In this document: positions 62,815 through 64,000 of the stretch, piece by piece
Numbering within the stretch: position 1 is the stretch's first letter
Layout: every line of letters begins with the position of its first letter
Assembly: GCA_016125095.1 (NCBI GenBank)
Contig: WGMK01000005.1
Coordinates: forward strand, 186,001 to 250,000
From: Candidatus Hydrogenedens sp.
Lineage (GTDB): Bacteria > Hydrogenedentota > Hydrogenedentia > Hydrogenedentales > JAEUWI01
DNA: 64,000 nt
Direction of reading: 5' to 3'
Translations under genes and position numbers: made by a program
The notes under the pieces: generated by a model
What the model was told of the DNA's origin: nothing
What the model saw: the letters and a program-made list of their open reading frames with translations, nothing else
Database searches by the model: none

Positions 62815-64000
62815 ATGCTGCGCTGGATACTGGGACTGGCCGCGCTGACCTCTGCGCTGTCCGCGGCCGCCGCGCCGCCGAACATCGTGATTCTGTACGC
62901 CGACGACATGGGCTACGGCGATCTGGGGATTCAGAACCCGGACTCGAAGATACCCACGCCGCACTTGGACCAGCTGGCGCGCGAGGGCATGCGGTTCACG
63001 GATGCGCACAGTTCGTCGGGCATCTGTACGCCCAGCCGCTATGCCCTGCTCACCGGGCGCTACCATTGGCGCAAGTTCCACGACATCGTGAATTCCTTCG
63101 ACCCACCCGTATTCGACGCCGAGCCGACGCTGGCCTCGGTGCTGAAGGCGCAGGGCTACGCGACGGCCTGCATCGGCAAGTGGCATCTGGGCTGGGATTG
63201 GGATGCGATTAAAAACCCCGCTGCAAAGCCCGAGAAGCATGGCGAAGACAAGGCGGCGAGCTATCTATCGACCGACTTCGACTGGAGCAAGCCGATTCCG
63301 GGCGGGCCGCTGGCGCGCGGGTTCGATTACTACTTCGGCGACGACGTGCCGAATTTCCCGCCGTATACCTGGATTGAGAACGACCGTGTGCTGGCGGCAC
63401 CGACGGTGCCCTATGCCCCTGACCCGCGGCCGGAGGAAGGTAGTCCCGAGGGTCGCCCCGGCCCGATGGTGGAAGGCTGGAAGCAGGACGCCGTGATGCC
63501 GACGCTGACGAAGCAGGTGGTGGACTGGATTGCGGCGCGCGAGGGCCAGGAGCAGCCCTTCTTCCTCTACTTCCCCTGGACCTCGCCGCACGCGCCCATC
63601 GTGCCGGCGAAGGAATGGATCGGCAGCACGAAGGCGGGCGGCTTCGGCGACTATGTGCACCAGAGCGACGCGCACGCCGGGACCGTGTTGGCGGCGCTCG
63701 AGGCGCATGGCTTCCGCGAGAACACCCTCGTCGTATTCACGGCGGACAACGGGCCGGAACACTATGCCTACGAGCGCGTGCGGAAATTCGACCACCGCAG
63801 CATGGGACCGCTCCGCGGGCTCAAGCGCGATATCTGGGAAGGCGGCCATCGGGTGCCCTTCGTGGTGCGCTGGCCCGGACATATCGAGGCGGGCAGCGTG
63901 AACGACGCGCTCATCGGGCAGATCGACCTGATGGCGACGATTGCCGCGATTGCCGGGGCGGAACTGCCCCCGGGCGCGGCGGAGGACAGCATCAACCAGC
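62815..64000 (+). CDS. Secreted sulfatase, 3' end cut off by the window
   Basis: At least 395 residues. Signal peptide [20 protein letters not shown], then [19 protein letters not shown] with metal-binding Asp pair, [18 protein letters not shown] with Cys71 of the C-x-P-x-R formylglycine motif, GKWHLGW, and [12 protein letters not shown]. This is a type I formylglycine-dependent sulfatase that removes sulfate from polysaccharides. GGGAGGA lies just before ATG 62815. No sulfatase-modifying enzyme is seen here. It fits carbohydrate degradation together with the oxidoreductases and isomerase. Confidence 0.9.
   Translation, partial: MLRWILGLAALTSALSAAAAPPNIVILYADDMGYGDLGIQNPDSKIPTPHLDQLAREGMRFTDAHSSSGICTPSRYALLTGRYHWRKFHDIVNSFDPPVFDAEPTLASVLKAQGYATACIGKWHLGWDWDAIKNPAAKPEKHGEDKAASYLSTDFDWSKPIPGGPLARGFDYYFGDDVPNFPPYTWIENDRVLAAPTVPYAPDPRPEEGSPEGRPGPMVEGWKQDAVMPTLTKQVVDWIAAREGQEQPFFLYFPWTSPHAPIVPAKEWIGSTKAGGFGDYVHQSDAHAGTVLAALEAHGFRENTLVVFTADNGPEHYAYERVRKFDHRSMGPLRGLKRDIWEGGHRVPFVVRWPGHIEAGSVNDALIGQIDLMATIAAIAGAELPPGAAEDSINQ

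Overview
The window is a high-GC (roughly 60-65 %), gene-dense bacterial chromosome segment from a Gram-negative heterotroph. Tat-exported Gfo/Idh/MocA oxidoreductases, a Tat-exported xylose-isomerase-like TIM-barrel protein, a secreted sulfatase, secreted HEAT-repeat proteins and a cytochrome c/copper monooxygenase fusion together resemble Planctomycetes/Verrucomicrobia/Hydrogenedentota-type genomes. That placement is inference from gene content; no rRNA or phylogenetic marker in the window was tested. No prophage, plasmid or true CRISPR array is visible.

Layout. 1-3.3 kb: end of a sugar-binding lipoprotein gene, then a lower-GC pair (ankyrin lipoprotein and membrane protein) bracketed by two kinds of repeat, then a tRNA-Gly/tRNA-Lys unit with its own promoter and terminator. 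3.3-13.1 kb: pncC-dnaE coupled; glycosyltransferase and PAP2 phosphatase; GAF-GGDEF diguanylate cyclase; alpha/beta hydrolase; dusB. 13.1-20 kb: palindromic repeats, a 963-residue secreted SxDGxxW-repeat protein, the monooxygenase fusion and a lower-GC hypothetical region. 20-34.3 kb: lytic transglycosylase, divergent MFS/LysR pair, pyrG, a MATCAP-like metallopeptidase, a phosphoesterase, a zinc-ligand-poor DksA-like protein, tex and serB. 34.3-41.3 kb: two mirrored, divergent modules, each a Tat-exported oxidoreductase followed by a secreted HEAT-repeat protein. 41.3-47.2 kb: aidB and a compact bioF-D-A-B operon. 47.2-58.1 kb: YfhO-like membrane protein, TPR protein, DUF5610 protein behind a sigma28-like promoter, aminotransferase, esterase, Na/Pi cotransporter, and a TetR-decarboxylase operon with a 17-bp-arm operator. 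58.1-64 kb: membrane protein carrying an in-frame palindrome, a REP-type Y1 transposase beside three copies of a palindromic repeat, sugar isomerase, CgeB-like glycosyltransferase and a truncated sulfatase.

Together the genes suggest a polysaccharide-degrading lifestyle (export of oxidoreductases, isomerase and sulfatase, plus a sugar-binding protein) on a housekeeping background. The most distinctive features are the mirrored oxidoreductase/HEAT modules and the high load of palindromic repeats, several of which reach into coding sequence.
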